From Thalassia testudinum (Eukaryota > Streptophyta > Magnoliopsida > Alismatales > Hydrocharitaceae): 64,000 nt of DNA. Below, in pieces: positions 31,141 through 42,290 of the stretch; position 1 is the stretch's first letter, and every line of letters begins with the position of its first letter. The notes under the pieces were generated by a model. That model had not been told where the DNA came from. It saw only the letters and a list, made by a program, of their open reading frames with translations, and ran no database searches. Location: the NCBI GenBank assembly GCA_037157565.1, contig JAZHRO010000063.1:150648501-150712500 (forward strand). Direction: 5' to 3'. The translations under genes and the position numbers were made by a program.

Positions 31141-32922
31141 GCCATCCACTCTCCTTGTTAACTTCACCTTAACCCTACCTAAACCTAACCCTCAACCATC
31201 ATCGTTGGCACCAAAAACACACCACAAGAACCCCTTCAAAGTGGCGCCAAGCATGGCACCTTTTCCCCCCCCCATAACCACCAACCTAACCAGCCATAAC
31301 TTCCAGCCTACAACTTCATCTCAACCCTACAACACACCTTACCAAACCCATTAACCCTAGTTACCTCTAAGGATGGTTCCAACCACCAAGTAACCCTTCA
31401 TTTTGGTGCCATCAATCCTAGCCCTACGATCTCCTAACCACCCTCTATGAGCCATCTTAGCCATCCATCCCTTAACTACACCTACCCTCCTACCACTCCT
31501 ATAAAAGGACATACCCTACCACCAAAAAAAGCACCTTTGGCTTCATTATTCCACCATTCTTCCACCATACTCCACCTACCATTGCCGGCCAAGAGGAGGA
31601 GAAGAAGAAGATTAAGCGGACACTCTGTCCCCTTGGTGCCTTCCCCTCTTCCCTTCTCTCTTGTGCCACGCTAGCTAGAGGACAAGCCAAGTAAGAGGAT
31701 GTCCAAGAGGAGATCCTTAAGGTGGTGCATGCCCACCCTTGGAGGAGCATTCAAAGGTGGAATTCCTCCATCGTTGGAGTGATTGCGCATCAATCATAGG
31801 CCCTAGTTCACCTGAATTAAAGTAGAACCTGGCTTAACATGGGCATTTTGTATGCATACACATTGTACTTTGCATCTTAGATGATTTATATGTTTTATGC
31901 ATAATAATGTGTTATTTCAGAGGTATTCATAATTGCATGTAATCCAGGGCTGCATATGACTGATCCAACCTTATGGGTCTGTTTAGAATGACGACGGGAG
32001 TCCAACGCTTCCAAGAGTGCATCAATCAAACTCTCGTAGCACCCTAGAAAGTCCATAGAAGAAGCAAGATCCAAGGGGCAAATTGAAGAAGATCCAGGCC
32101 TTAGATGACAAATCCAACCACACGGATGGATCCGGATCGATGTTCGTAGTCCAGCGATGAAGAAATCAACTCAATCAGAGGCCTACATAATCAAATACAA
32201 GGAGAAGAAGATGGATGGCCACGATGGCGCCACGTGGCACCATTGCAGTCACCCCTCACCACACCCTAATCTAGGAAGGAGAGCCATGGGTTGTTGGATC
32301 ATCATCCAATGGCAGCAATGTAGCCATGTCGCCTACCTCCAACCACCTCATCACCCAAGGGAGAGATCTCAACCATTGGATTTCCATCCAATGGTCGAGG
32401 GCGGTTGAACAATATTTGGAAACCACAACAATCCTTGCATGTAGCGTAACGGAGAGCGCATCTAACAGCCAGCACGCGATGCGGGATCGAAGCACGATGT
32501 GGGAACCAACCGTGTGCAAATGAAATTCCACCATCAAATTTTCTTTGCAGGGATCAGCGGCGAACGTGTGGCGGGTACGGGAGTGTTGGATGCAGACGTG
32601 AGCCTTAGGACTTAGCAGGCACTGTGCAGGCATTTTAAGCCGTCCGATCGTGAGATCAGATGACTGAGAAGCTTTAGGATTTGAGGCGCTAATCGAGGGC
32701 GAGCGGCAGGCGTGGGGATGTGCATGCAAGCGAGGCCGTCAGATTAAGATCCAAGGGCACATAGAGTGCCACATGGGGACACCAAATTAAATCGTGGATG
32801 GAAGAAGGATTTGGAAGGCTTAATCAGGATCGTTGATCTCCCGATCAATGGATCTAATTAATCTGAAGCCTTTGCACGGGATTAAGGGCCCAAATACCCT
32901 AAATGCCCTTCACAAAAGCTAT

Positions 32923-32930
32923 AAAAAGAG
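32923..32930 (+). promoter_or_regulatory. Probable TATA box of TE-D LTR
   Basis: CTATAAAAAGAGGACTAAGGG about 460 bp before the LTR end, the usual spacing for this group. An alternative, CTATAAAAGGACATACC, lies near 31498. Confidence 0.45.
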
Positions 32931-33392
32931 GACTAAGGGTCCCCTTTGAAGGCATTATCTTAGTTTTCTTCTTCTTCCTCCCTCTACAACTATCTCTTCT
33001 TCTTCCCATCTTCTCAACCTCCGTCTCTACACCTCCGTCTAAAGCATCCGTTGGGCCACCCCGAAGAATCATTGCTGCTCTTCCCAACCTCTCTAAAAGG
33101 CCACCACAGACCACCCATGGTGCCCTCATTCTGTTACAGTAGTAATTGTTTACAATCATGTTTTCATTCTATTATATATATCAAATTCAATCACTTTGTG
33201 ATGTGGATATTGTGATTGATTGTTTCTATTATTTGATACTTATATTTAGAACAAACGCATGAAATCAAAAGTGCTTCCTGCCACCCTGTGATCAATCGGG
33301 ACTCACCAGTTCCGTTAATTATTTGCTCGAGACGTATTTTGTGTTATACTACAATGTGCTCATCTTTTATGCGATTTACAAATTGAATAAAT

Positions 33393-33410
33393 TGGCACCG
33401 TTACTGGGGA
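33393..33410 (+). other. Primer binding site of TE-D
   Basis: TGGCACCGTTACTGGGGA, equal to the TE-B site with three transitions. It shows the sequence to its left is a 5' LTR rather than a 3' or solo LTR. Confidence 0.75.
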
Positions 33411-33439
33411 GGCACAGCGACTTTTGATTTCATCCCTAA

Positions 33440-36240
33440 TGATGGGAACACCATCATGAGCCCTAACTAGCTCATTTTGACCTAGAAAAGAGAATAAAAG
33501 CTTCTACATAACCAAGTGAAGGGCCTAACTCAAAGAATAACTGGGTTGAAAGAAAAGAAAGAAATAAAGGGTAAAACTGTAATTTTACCATTGCAATACA
33601 ACAACAGGATTTATCAGGGGTTAAACATGGGTCAATTGATCTTAATAAGATGAAAAGTGGGATGGTTCAATCAGAAAAGGACTAATGTGAGATCTGAGAA
33701 TTAAATGACATCTTATAACCCTAAAACAAACCCACTTAATTCAATAAGGTTTTGGTCAGGATAAAAATCAACTAAACCCTCTAAAATTCATGGAAAACTA
33801 TCCTCTAGGGTTTAAAACTTTTAATTTGGCCTTTATAACCTATTTTGACCTAAATAGGGGTCTTAGTCAAATATTTGCCCTAAATTGGGTTTTTGTGCAA
33901 AATGTCCAAGCAAACATGGTCAAAACTAAAATCCAACTTCACCATTGTATTCCTTAGGTCCAAATTAGGTTTATACCAAAATTTGGACCCAAGGGGAGTT
34001 CACCTTTACCTACTTTGCAAAATAGTCCAACCTAATTACTTTTAGACCCCTAGCTTTCAAAAACCTTGCATATACCCCCCTATCTTCCTTGCCATTCTTT
34101 GCAACTAGGTCCCTCTACCATTTCAGCAGAGGAGTCCTACTTCGACAAGGATTCAAGAGGGAATTTCTCCCTGATTTCTTAGAGACTCCCTCTCAAATTT
34201 GAAAAGGAGATTCTTTGAGGAATTCCCGATCGTATGAACCCCATTCTGCACTCTGATTCGCACCCAATCTCTCATGAGAACACATGAGAGATATGGGTAT
34301 CTCTCGACCTTCCAAGTTCGGCGAGGTTGCCGTGCTTGGAAGCTTGCCTTCCAAGCACAAGGCCCTCCACCCGCGACTATAAAAGATGCCCCAGATCCTC
34401 CCAATGATCCTAAGCTTGATTTGGCCAAAGAATCCCCCAAAATTCCTCCTTTCCCCTCTCCGGCCAAGTAGCCCGCGAGCTCCGACGACTCTTCCTCCTT
34501 CTCATCGCTCTGCCACCATACTAGTGGCTGAGTCTTCTCCGCCTCATTCTTCCGCGTCACGCCATACCTACACAAGCGTCTTCATCCCTCTCGTCATCGT
34601 CGCCTCTTCATCTCAGGGCCTTCGTCTCCGACGACGGCAGATACGCACCATCCGCCCTCCATTCCACCCTTCGTCCAATTACTCTCAGATAAGTTCCTCT
34701 CTCTCTACTCTTCATTTTCCCCCTCTTTATTTCACAAAACCACCCTCGACAGCCACAGACCACCCTCACCTTCTTCATATCCGGCAGACCATCGACGAAG
34801 GTGCATCCACCACTCCACACATCCACACGCCTCGCCAACTACCGCAGAAGCTTATCCACCATCCACTGACCATCATCCACCTCTTCATCAACCGCCACAC
34901 GCATCATACACTACCCCTGAACAACTGCACTTTCATGACCACAGACCGACCTAAGCACACACCTACGTCATCCCGCACCTCGCCACCCACCATGCCACCT
35001 TCGTCGTGTCACGGCGAAGCTTCCTGAATGTTTTGACAGGGCTGTGAGGCCATATTCGTGTTAACAATGTCTGACCTCCGCTGCCATTGGAGAGGAAGCG
35101 AAGCATGCTCGCAAGCTTACTCCAGGTAGCCCGCTCTAGGAGACCGAGTCCCAGGTGCATGAAACCACTTTGCGATCCCCTTGTGCCCAATAATTGAAGT
35201 CCCAGGGCACTGCAGCTTCAGCAATCAGGAGACACTCCCTCCGGACTCACGCGAAGAAGTGGGTGGGACTTTAGTCCAAAGTCCCACCTCAGTAACTTTA
35301 GAAGTAGGTGAGTGGTATAAATTGTTTTTGTGTTTTAGCCTCTTTGCCTCCTGACATGGGGTGAGGTCCCCTCGCCCACACATCCGCCTCGTCTGTGCTC
35401 ACTCCTCCGCGGACCTGGCTAACCTGACTCGATAACCCTACACTCCTCGCACTTCACCCATGCTGGTGCACCTGGACCCAGGTGTGTAACCTGACCCATT
35501 TACCCGAGAAAGGTTCTTGAAGAGCGAGCCTAACAGAGAAAAGAGAGAGAGCATTCGCGGGGGAGGGTAGGGGTAGGTTTCACACTTTTGTGCAGGGAAA
35601 GGAAGAAGGAAGAGGAAGCTGAAGAAGGAAGAGGCTAAGGAAGGAAAGCTGAAGGAGAAAGCGCTGCAAGGGAAGCTAAAGCAAAGAGAGAACCAAGGAA
35701 GGAGAAGAAACAACTGAATAAAGAAGAGGACTCTGAAGGAGAGCTTAAGGCTGAAGGGAAGAAACTGTAGAGGATGCCAAGGAAGGAAAGAGGAGGCACT
35801 GTTGCAGAGAAGAAGGAAGGAGAAAGAAGAAGCCAATGTCTGAAGTTAGGAAAAGAAGAAAGAAGGAAGCTGTAGAGAAGAAGCCACAGACAGGAAGACA
35901 GAAAAAGAGAAAGAAGAGTAAAGAAGGAAGAAGACATCAGAAGAAGAGAAGAAGAAAGAAGAAGAGAAAGCCTAAGCTAGAAGCATCTGATTTTTACATT
36001 TATTCATATTTTTAAGCTTCTATATACATTGAAACTAGTTCTATTGCTTCATCATTTGATTAAACATCACATTTTATCAAATTGAGATTGTGTTCTTAAT
36101 TTTCAAATCCCAATTTGCTCCCCGTGTTCGACCTCGGATTCTTAGTTTTTCGAGTAATAAATTCTTATTTATTTTTTGAAGTGATTTCAACTATACTGCA
36201 ACGCAATATTTACAAACCCGATTTCGCTTTCAAGTAAACA
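33440..36240 (+). repeat. TE-E 5' LTR
   Basis: 2801 bp from palindrome TGATGGGAACACCATCA to CAAGTAAACA. TATA box 34378-34384; GA-rich tract about 35580-35970; U5 box 36117-36141 followed by CGAGTAATAAATTC. It is the uninterrupted reference for the TE-A LTR. The five bases before it are CCTAA. ORFs inside are not genes. Confidence 0.92.
34378..34384 (+). promoter_or_regulatory. TATA box of TE-E LTR
   Basis: TATAAAA followed by GATGCCCC, conserved with TE-A. Confidence 0.6.
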
Positions 36241-36416
36241 TTTTGGCGCCATTGCCGTGGTGCAACGGGCACTTTAGAAACTTTGATCACAACCTCTGAT
36301 TCAGTACTAACTTGCTCTATTTCTTTTGTTGTGATTGTTTCAGGGGAAGAAAAGAAAACCACCGCACAACAACCACACCAAGAACAGGTAAATTCTCATC
36401 AGCCCTTTCTCTTAAT
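36241..36416 (+). other. TE-E 5' leader, first part
   Basis: Primer site and 150 bp of untranslated leader up to the TE-F insertion. TTAAT at 36412-36416 is the TE-F target duplication. Confidence 0.8.
36244..36261 (+). other. Primer binding site of TE-E
   Basis: TGGCGCCATTGCCGTGGT, 3 nt after the LTR. A decayed tRNA-Asp site. Confidence 0.82.
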
Positions 36417-37094
36417 TGGTGTCGGACTCGAATAGGTTGTTAATATGATGATTTTATCGTTGAAGTGTGTATAGTGGTTAACCTAATTCGGACCTAACCA
36501 TCTCTTTACAAAAAAATTTTAACCTGGCCTATTTGATTTTATCTTGGTCACTTTTAGGCCTAGGGTCGAACTTAGGGAAGTGGGGTTACAAGTCAAGTTT
36601 CTACTCCTTTCCTACAACGAATCTCTTCCATTTGTTTATTGTGTTTTTGGTGTTTTTTTTCTATTTAGATTTGTTCTGGTAATCTTTGTCCTTGAGGCAC
36701 ACCCTCAAAATTGGGTTCTTGGCTTTGAGCCAAAACAGGGTTCCAAAATGGATCTTGCTATTCGCAAGACGGGGTACCTGCAAGTCAAGGATTATCTGTT
36801 CTCTTTTATATATTTTTTTACCTTTTTACTAACAAGAAAGCGAAATAAAAATAAAGTAAATATAGTGTATATATATATGTATAAAGGGGTGGGGGTGGAG
36901 GCGGAGATGGAGTGTAGCACGATGTCGAGTCGATCATCGTCTAAAAAGATGCAACCAACAGGATGAAGTGCCGCGTGTAAGGTGTAGGATGGATGGTGGA
37001 AGATGAATGCGAACATGCTTTTTGTACACGTTTATCGGGGAATACCAACAACTGGTGCAGATATTCCCACGATACCACGTATGATAAGTAACGT

Positions 37095-37559
37095 GAAAAT
37101 ATATATATATGTATATATGTAAATATATCTATATATATATATGGTTAAAAATATATAGGTATATAGAGGTATATGTAGCTAGATATATATATATGTATAT
37201 ATGTATATATAGTTATATAGCTATATATGTATATATATATATATATATGTGCATATATAGACTAATACATATTTATATAAGTACTAATATATGTATAGAT
37301 ATATGTATAAATATATATATATATGTATATAATTATATGTATATATGTAAGTATATAGGTATATATATAAGTATATAGATATATGTATATATATATATGT
37401 ATACTAATACTTAAGTATATAAATACTAATATATATATATATTTATATATATATATATGTATATAAGTATATGTATATATGTATATATATATATGTATAG
37501 ATGTATATATATCTATATATATATGTATATATATATGTATATATATATATATATGTATC

Positions 37560-37592
<33 letters not shown>

Positions 37593-37690
37593 GTATAGTA
37601 ATACATAAGTATATAGGTACTACTATATGTATAAATATAAGTATATATATATGTATATATATGTATATATGTGTGTATATAATAGTGTAT
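37095..37690. repeat. TA-rich microsatellite (ATATATGT-type)
   Basis: About 600 bp of ATATAT, ATGTAT and AGTATATA units, ending in a TG run. Tyr/Ile-rich ORFs here (MYICKYIYIYI) are artefacts. Confidence 0.93.
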
Positions 37691-38781
37691 AGGTGTGTGT
37701 GTGTGAGCGTCGGTGAAGAGAGTGTTGTGAGAGAGAGTGAGAGAGAGTGAGAGAGAGAGCGAGAGAGAGAGTAGCTGCTCTGCTAGAGGCGAGGGCGCTG
37801 TTAAGGCGTCTGGGCTTCAGGGTCGACGTCTGATCCACACGCGCATGCGCAGGTGCATATTCGTGCAGAGAGGAGTGCGCATGCAGGAGAGTTGGCGCAG
37901 AGAGGACCCAGCGCCCAACGTTGCACGGAGTGGCTGGAATGGGCACTCGCAGGCACGGGCGAAGGGAGTGCGCGACGCAGACGGGTGCTGGCGACGCGGG
38001 TGCGCAGGCGTGTGCAGGTGACGCAGGACGAGACGCGCACGCGGGCGATCGGCGGTAGTGGTGTGCCGGGTGACCGATTAAGTGAGAAGCTCACCGGTCA
38101 CACCACTATAGCCACAGTGTCGCACAGACTCGCGTGAACAGTGGCTACAATGGTCGGGCAAGCCACATGACCGGGAGCTGCAGGTGGTGTGAGTGTGGCA
38201 GGCTCGCGACGGGCATGCGCGGGCTGGCGCGTGAGGAAGAAGATCTACATCGGCCTGTTGCAAGAGCAGAGAAGCTCGCGACAGAGTGCACGGGAAGGCG
38301 AGGGCGACGCGAGCGCTGCTGGGATGCTCTGGGGTGCTTGGCTGGTCGCTGTAGAGGTGTGCAAAGGCCGGTTGCAAGGGGAAGTGAGAGTGCGACAAAG
38401 CAAAGAAGTGGGAGGCGGAGAGGCCTGCAGGCGCACGCGGAGGCGAGGGCGGCCTACAGGCTTGCACGGAATGGAGTGGGGCGGCTGCTGCTGCACCGAG
38501 CTTCGAGCTTCTGACCTTGAAGCTTGCGGCAATGGCTGAAGGTGCTGGAAATGTGAAAACAGTGAAGAAGGCCACCACGCCCACCGACTCTTTGAAGAGC
38601 TGGGCGGTGGTGGTTTCACGATGGTGGGTGCTCACCACAGTGAAGACTCCTATCCGCCGGGTGTCTCTGAGGAGGGCCAGCGTATGGAGGGAGAGGGAGG
38701 AGAGGACGGTGGCCTAGAGAAGAAGAAGCTACAAGTTCTTTTTGGCTGGGACCAGGCTGGCTTTGAAGAAGAAGTTGCCCA

Positions 38782-38791
38782 CTTTATATAG
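38782..38791 (-). promoter_or_regulatory. TATA box of TE-F 3' LTR
   Basis: Sense CTATATAAAG, conserved at 48881-48889 in the 5' LTR. Confidence 0.65.
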
Positions 38792-39178
38792 AAGATGAAA
38801 GCCATGCACGGCCATGCCCTGGCTGTGCATGGCTCATGCATGGCCTTGGTAGGGAGTGGTAGCCATAGGGAAGGGCTGGCAGGGAGAGGGCTTCTGCAGG
38901 GAAGCATGGCGCGAGGAGAAGAAGATGCATCCAGCCGCGGGAAAGATTAAAAATCAAGAAAAATAAATAAAAAAATAAAAAGATTTTGAATTAGCAGAGA
39001 TGCACTTGAGGAAAAATGTAAAATGCAAGGCCACTTATTTTATTCTCCTCCTCTCTCAATTAAATGCATGCGTGCATGTATTTTTACAAATGTGATTATG
39101 GAACCCTAATATGCATAGGTAATGCTAGGAAATAGCACAAGAAGGCACTATTGCAGGTGCATTTTTGAGGTGCAATCA

Positions 39179-39211
39179 TACCCCCATGCCTATCTTTCGC
39201 TAGTCCCTAGC
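39179..39211 (-). promoter_or_regulatory. TE-F polypurine tract with upstream hairpin
   Basis: Sense GCTAGGGACTAGC (39199-39211), then GAAAGATAGGCATGGGGGTA touching the LTR. Confidence 0.8.
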
Positions 39212-39691
39212 AAAACATTTTTTGTAGTATTTAGAAATGATCTTTAAGCTGAAGATTTTCTTCTAAGGCGACATAGGTGTGTTTATTGTTGGATATTGTG
39301 AGAACTAATTGTAGAGAAGACTACCAATACTTTAAGTCTTACATGACAAAGATCATCTCTTGACTAACCAGGACTCTTGATATTTAAACCTTAAGTACGA
39401 TTTTCAGGACCCAAGAGGTTTTTGCCGTACTCGAGAGCTCAAGAGAATATGGCTTGTGCTTAGTGAAGGATCAAGACTGACCAGATGAACATTAAGACTC
39501 AAGTCCAGGGTTTCACGAATCTTTAAGTACAGGTTGGTCCCAGTTTCAGCTCGTGTCTTCGAATTGACTCTTAAGAAGATAATGGAAAACTCAACTCCCA
39601 TTTTCTGACATTTGTGGCTCACAGGCAAATAGGGTATTTGTAACCTGCCCTAAAGAACTTCTTGTAGGGCGAAGACTTTATAGACATTTGT

Positions 39692-39749
39692 GAGATATAC
39701 TGACTTATTTGCAACATTTTTTTTTTTGAAACATGTGTCAGTATATCTC
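39692..39749. other. 13-bp hairpin in TE-F 3' region
   Basis: GAGATATACTGAC (39692-39704) and exact complement GTCAGTATATCTC (39737-39749), with a 32-nt loop containing a T run. Confidence 0.8.
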
Positions 39750-40503
39750 TTACAACATTTTTTTCAAGGAGCACACTTTTCTTTTTGGTAGGAGAGTTTC
39801 TTTTTGGTGGAAAGAGTTTCTCCTAAACACAAGACTAAAACCTGGGATAAAAAGTCTACCTGCGCGCACAGGTAAGGACTCCACCTTCCCTAATGATCAC
39901 TAGGGTTGGATCTTATGTTCACTTGGTCTTTCCTGATATGTGTAGTGTGAACCAAGTTTACTTAAGCTCTCAAGTAAAAGCAAACCAACAGATCCTGTAC
40001 TGGTGTCTCAGGTACAAGAATACGTCCTTAGTTAGGAGAGATTCTGATCTATTTTGTCAATGCTCGAGTGAATTAAACCCGAGCCTGAGCGAATCAAGCT
40101 TTTCTGGCCTGGAAAGTCTTCAAAACAGAGGTTAAATATCCATTAAACACTTATTGTATTTTTGTTTCAGCCTTCAGATCATTACTAAACACTTTTTTTT
40201 TGTTTGTTTGTTTTATATATATATATAGAAACTGTATGATACCCTAAAATACCCAGATCCTAAGGATGCCTATCCACCCCCCCATGCCAAATGATGCATG
40301 CAGGGAAGGGTAGAGAAAGGACGAAAGATCGAGTAACGAGAGTTGAAGTGCAGGGTATACAGCAGGGTTGTAGGGTGGGTGGATGGTGGGTGGTGAAGTG
40401 AAAAGTGAAGTGATTGTGACAGTGAAGTGAAAAGTGATGGTGGATGGTGAGTGTTGTTGAGGTGCCTCCCAACAAGCGCTGAATTTAACGTCCCCAGCTA
40501 GAC

Positions 40504-41079
40504 TCAGAATGAGGCAAAGAATCCGTTACCCTCCAGCAGGGCAACGGTTTCTCCAACGGGGACAGGTTCATGAGTCAGATAGGATTTCAAACGCTGCCCG
40601 TTGACCGTAAATTTACGCCCAAATTTGGGATCTTCGATCTCGACAGCCCTGTTGGGGAATGGTCTTGAGACCAGAAAAGGACCAGTCCATTTGGACTTCA
40701 ATTTCCCAGGAAAGAATTTGAGTCGGGCATTATAGAGCCAAACTTGCTGAGATGGCTCAAATTCTTCCCGCCGAATATGGCTGTCGTGAAAAGCCTTAGT
40801 GCGTTGTTTGAAGGTTAAAGCATAATCATAGGCTTCACAACGGAGCTCTTCCAGCTCTTGGAGTTGTAGTTTCCTTTCTCGACCACATAGGTCTGGGTCG
40901 AGGTTACATTGGTGAACCGCCCAATAAGCGCGGTGCTCCAACTCCATGGGCAAATGACAAGGCTTCCCGTAAACGATTCTATACGGAGACATACCAAGGG
41001 GAGCCTTGAAGGCGGTCCGATACGCCCAAAGTGCATCAATCAGCTTGTCGGACCAATCCTTAAGGTCAAGCCGAACCAT
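40504..41079 (-). CDS. TE-F integrase C-terminus (191 aa open)
   Basis: Continues the integrase core after a frameshift: [62 protein letters not shown], then [20 protein letters not shown]. These are the GPY/F and SH3-like parts that bind DNA. The ORF ends TTCTTTGCCTCATTCTGA just before the conserved post-INT motif. Confidence 0.9.
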   Translation of the reverse strand: MVRLDLKDWSDKLIDALWAYRTAFKAPLGMSPYRIVYGKPCHLPMELEHRAYWAVHQCNLDPDLCGRERKLQLQELEELRCEAYDYALTFKQRTKAFHDSHIRREEFEPSQQVWLYNARLKFFPGKLKSKWTGPFLVSRPFPNRAVEIEDPKFGRKFTVNGQRLKSYLTHEPVPVGETVALLEGNGFFASF

Positions 41080-42290
41080 TTTCTAGAGAATCTACTTGAT
41101 TTTCCAGTTCGACACTTCTTCCTGGCCGTTCGTCTGAGGATGATACGGGGATGTGATACGTGGTGGCCTCCGTATTTCCTCAGAAGTGCCCGAAAAGAAG
41201 CATGGGTAAAGTGGCTTCCTCCATCCGAGATAATGGCTCGAGGGATCCCAAAGCACGCAAAGATGTGGTCTTCAACAAAGAGAGTGGATATAATATGGTC
41301 AGCACGGCACGCGGGAATAGCCTCGATCCATTTCGAAACATAGTCAATGGTTACGAGGATGAATTCGAAGCCGTTGGATGGAGGAAAGGGACCCACGAAG
41401 ATTTCTACAGCTAGGATGGGTTGTAAGGGCATCATGTCACGACATGACATTGACCCTAACGACTGGCACCTATTGCAATGCTTGGCATAATTGTGTGCAT
41501 ACTGGTGTAGAGAGGGCCAAAAGAAACCGCACTGCAACACCTTGGCTGCAGTTTTCCTCCCAGAGAAATGGCCTCCGCAGGCCTGATCGTGGTAGAAGGA
41601 TAGCACACTGGGGAACTCGCTGTCAGGAATACAGCGACGGATGATTTCATCAGCACCAATCCGAAAAAGAAGTGGATTATCCCAAAAATAATACTTTGCT
41701 TCTGCCATGAGACGCTCGTGCTGGTTTTTAGGCCAGCCATGTGGAAGGGATCCAGAAGCAAGGTAATTGGCATTGTCGGCATACCACGGTCCACTTGCCA
41801 CATTTATTGCCAATAGGTGCTCATCAGGAAAAATTTCATTGATTGGCAGAGTAAGTCCAATATGGTCAGGGTCCAGTCTAGAAAGGTGATCAGCCACAAC
41901 ATTCTGGGCTCCAGCCTTATCGCGAATCTCAATGTCAAATTCCTGGAGCAGAAGGATCCAAAGAATCAGTCTAGGCTTGGCATCCTTCTTGTGCATGAGA
42001 TGGCGAATGGCCACATGATCAGTGAAAACAATAACGTGAGAGCCTAAAAGGTAAGAGTGGAATTTCTCCAGCCCAAAGATGACCGCTAGTAGTTCTTTTT
42101 CAGTGGTAGTATAATTACGCTAGGCCTCGTCCAACGTCTTACTGGCGTAGTACACCACAAAGGGGTGTCTATCACGTCTTTGTCCCAGGATGGCTTCGAC
42201 TACAAGGTCGGAGGCGTCACACATAAGTTCAAAGTCGAGGGACCAATCAGGCGGCTGGAGAACAGGGGCCTTGGTGACAGCATTACGCAG
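41040..42290 (-). pseudogene. TE-F RNaseH and integrase core, catalytic Asp deleted
   Basis: RNaseH pieces lie in 42290-41880 (MCDASDLVVEAILGQ-like start, [28 protein letters not shown]); a TAG near 42120 and a stop near 42290 break it. From 42014 a 324-residue frame covers late RNaseH and integrase: zinc finger [15 protein letters not shown] with CNRCQ, then [17 protein letters not shown], where relatives have eight extra residues that include the first catalytic Asp. The second Asp (ISDGGSHF) is kept. A frameshift after LLRKYGG scrambles the end. Confidence 0.9.

Larger units (their letters stand above)
30342..33439 (+). mobile_element. TE-D: LTR remnant with primer site, left boundary unresolved
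   Basis: The end is clear: a U5 box (33280-33307), then ATTTACA at about 33380 and a tRNA-Asp-like primer site at 33393-33410. The last 1.3 kb resemble TE-B LTR in layout, including CACGGATGGATCC near 32123. Two TATA-like boxes (31498-31505 and 32923-32930) suggest either one long LTR or two fragments. The first 1.6 kb (30342-31960), with an AGCT-rich block, may be a separate repeat. No gene is seen. Confidence 0.55.
36417..39178 (-). repeat. TE-F 3' LTR
   Basis: 2762 bp. Contains a U5 box (36558-36580), the TA/TG microsatellite (37095-37690), an inverted repeat (38056-38108), and a TATA box (38782-38791, CTATATAAAG on the sense strand). About 1.45 kb (36875-38326) is absent from the 5' LTR. 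Confidence 0.92.
39179..40503 (-). other. TE-F 3' untranslated region
   Basis: No gene. In sense order: GGGAGGCACC motif (40461-40470), G-tract GCATGGGGGGG (about 40275-40286) preceded by TGCATGCA instead of the usual hairpin, a 13-bp hairpin (39692-39749), and the polypurine tract. Confidence 0.78.

Noticed and set aside
37109..37750. Tyr/Ile-rich ORFs ([14 protein letters not shown] type)
   Set aside because: Pure translation of the TA/TG microsatellite.
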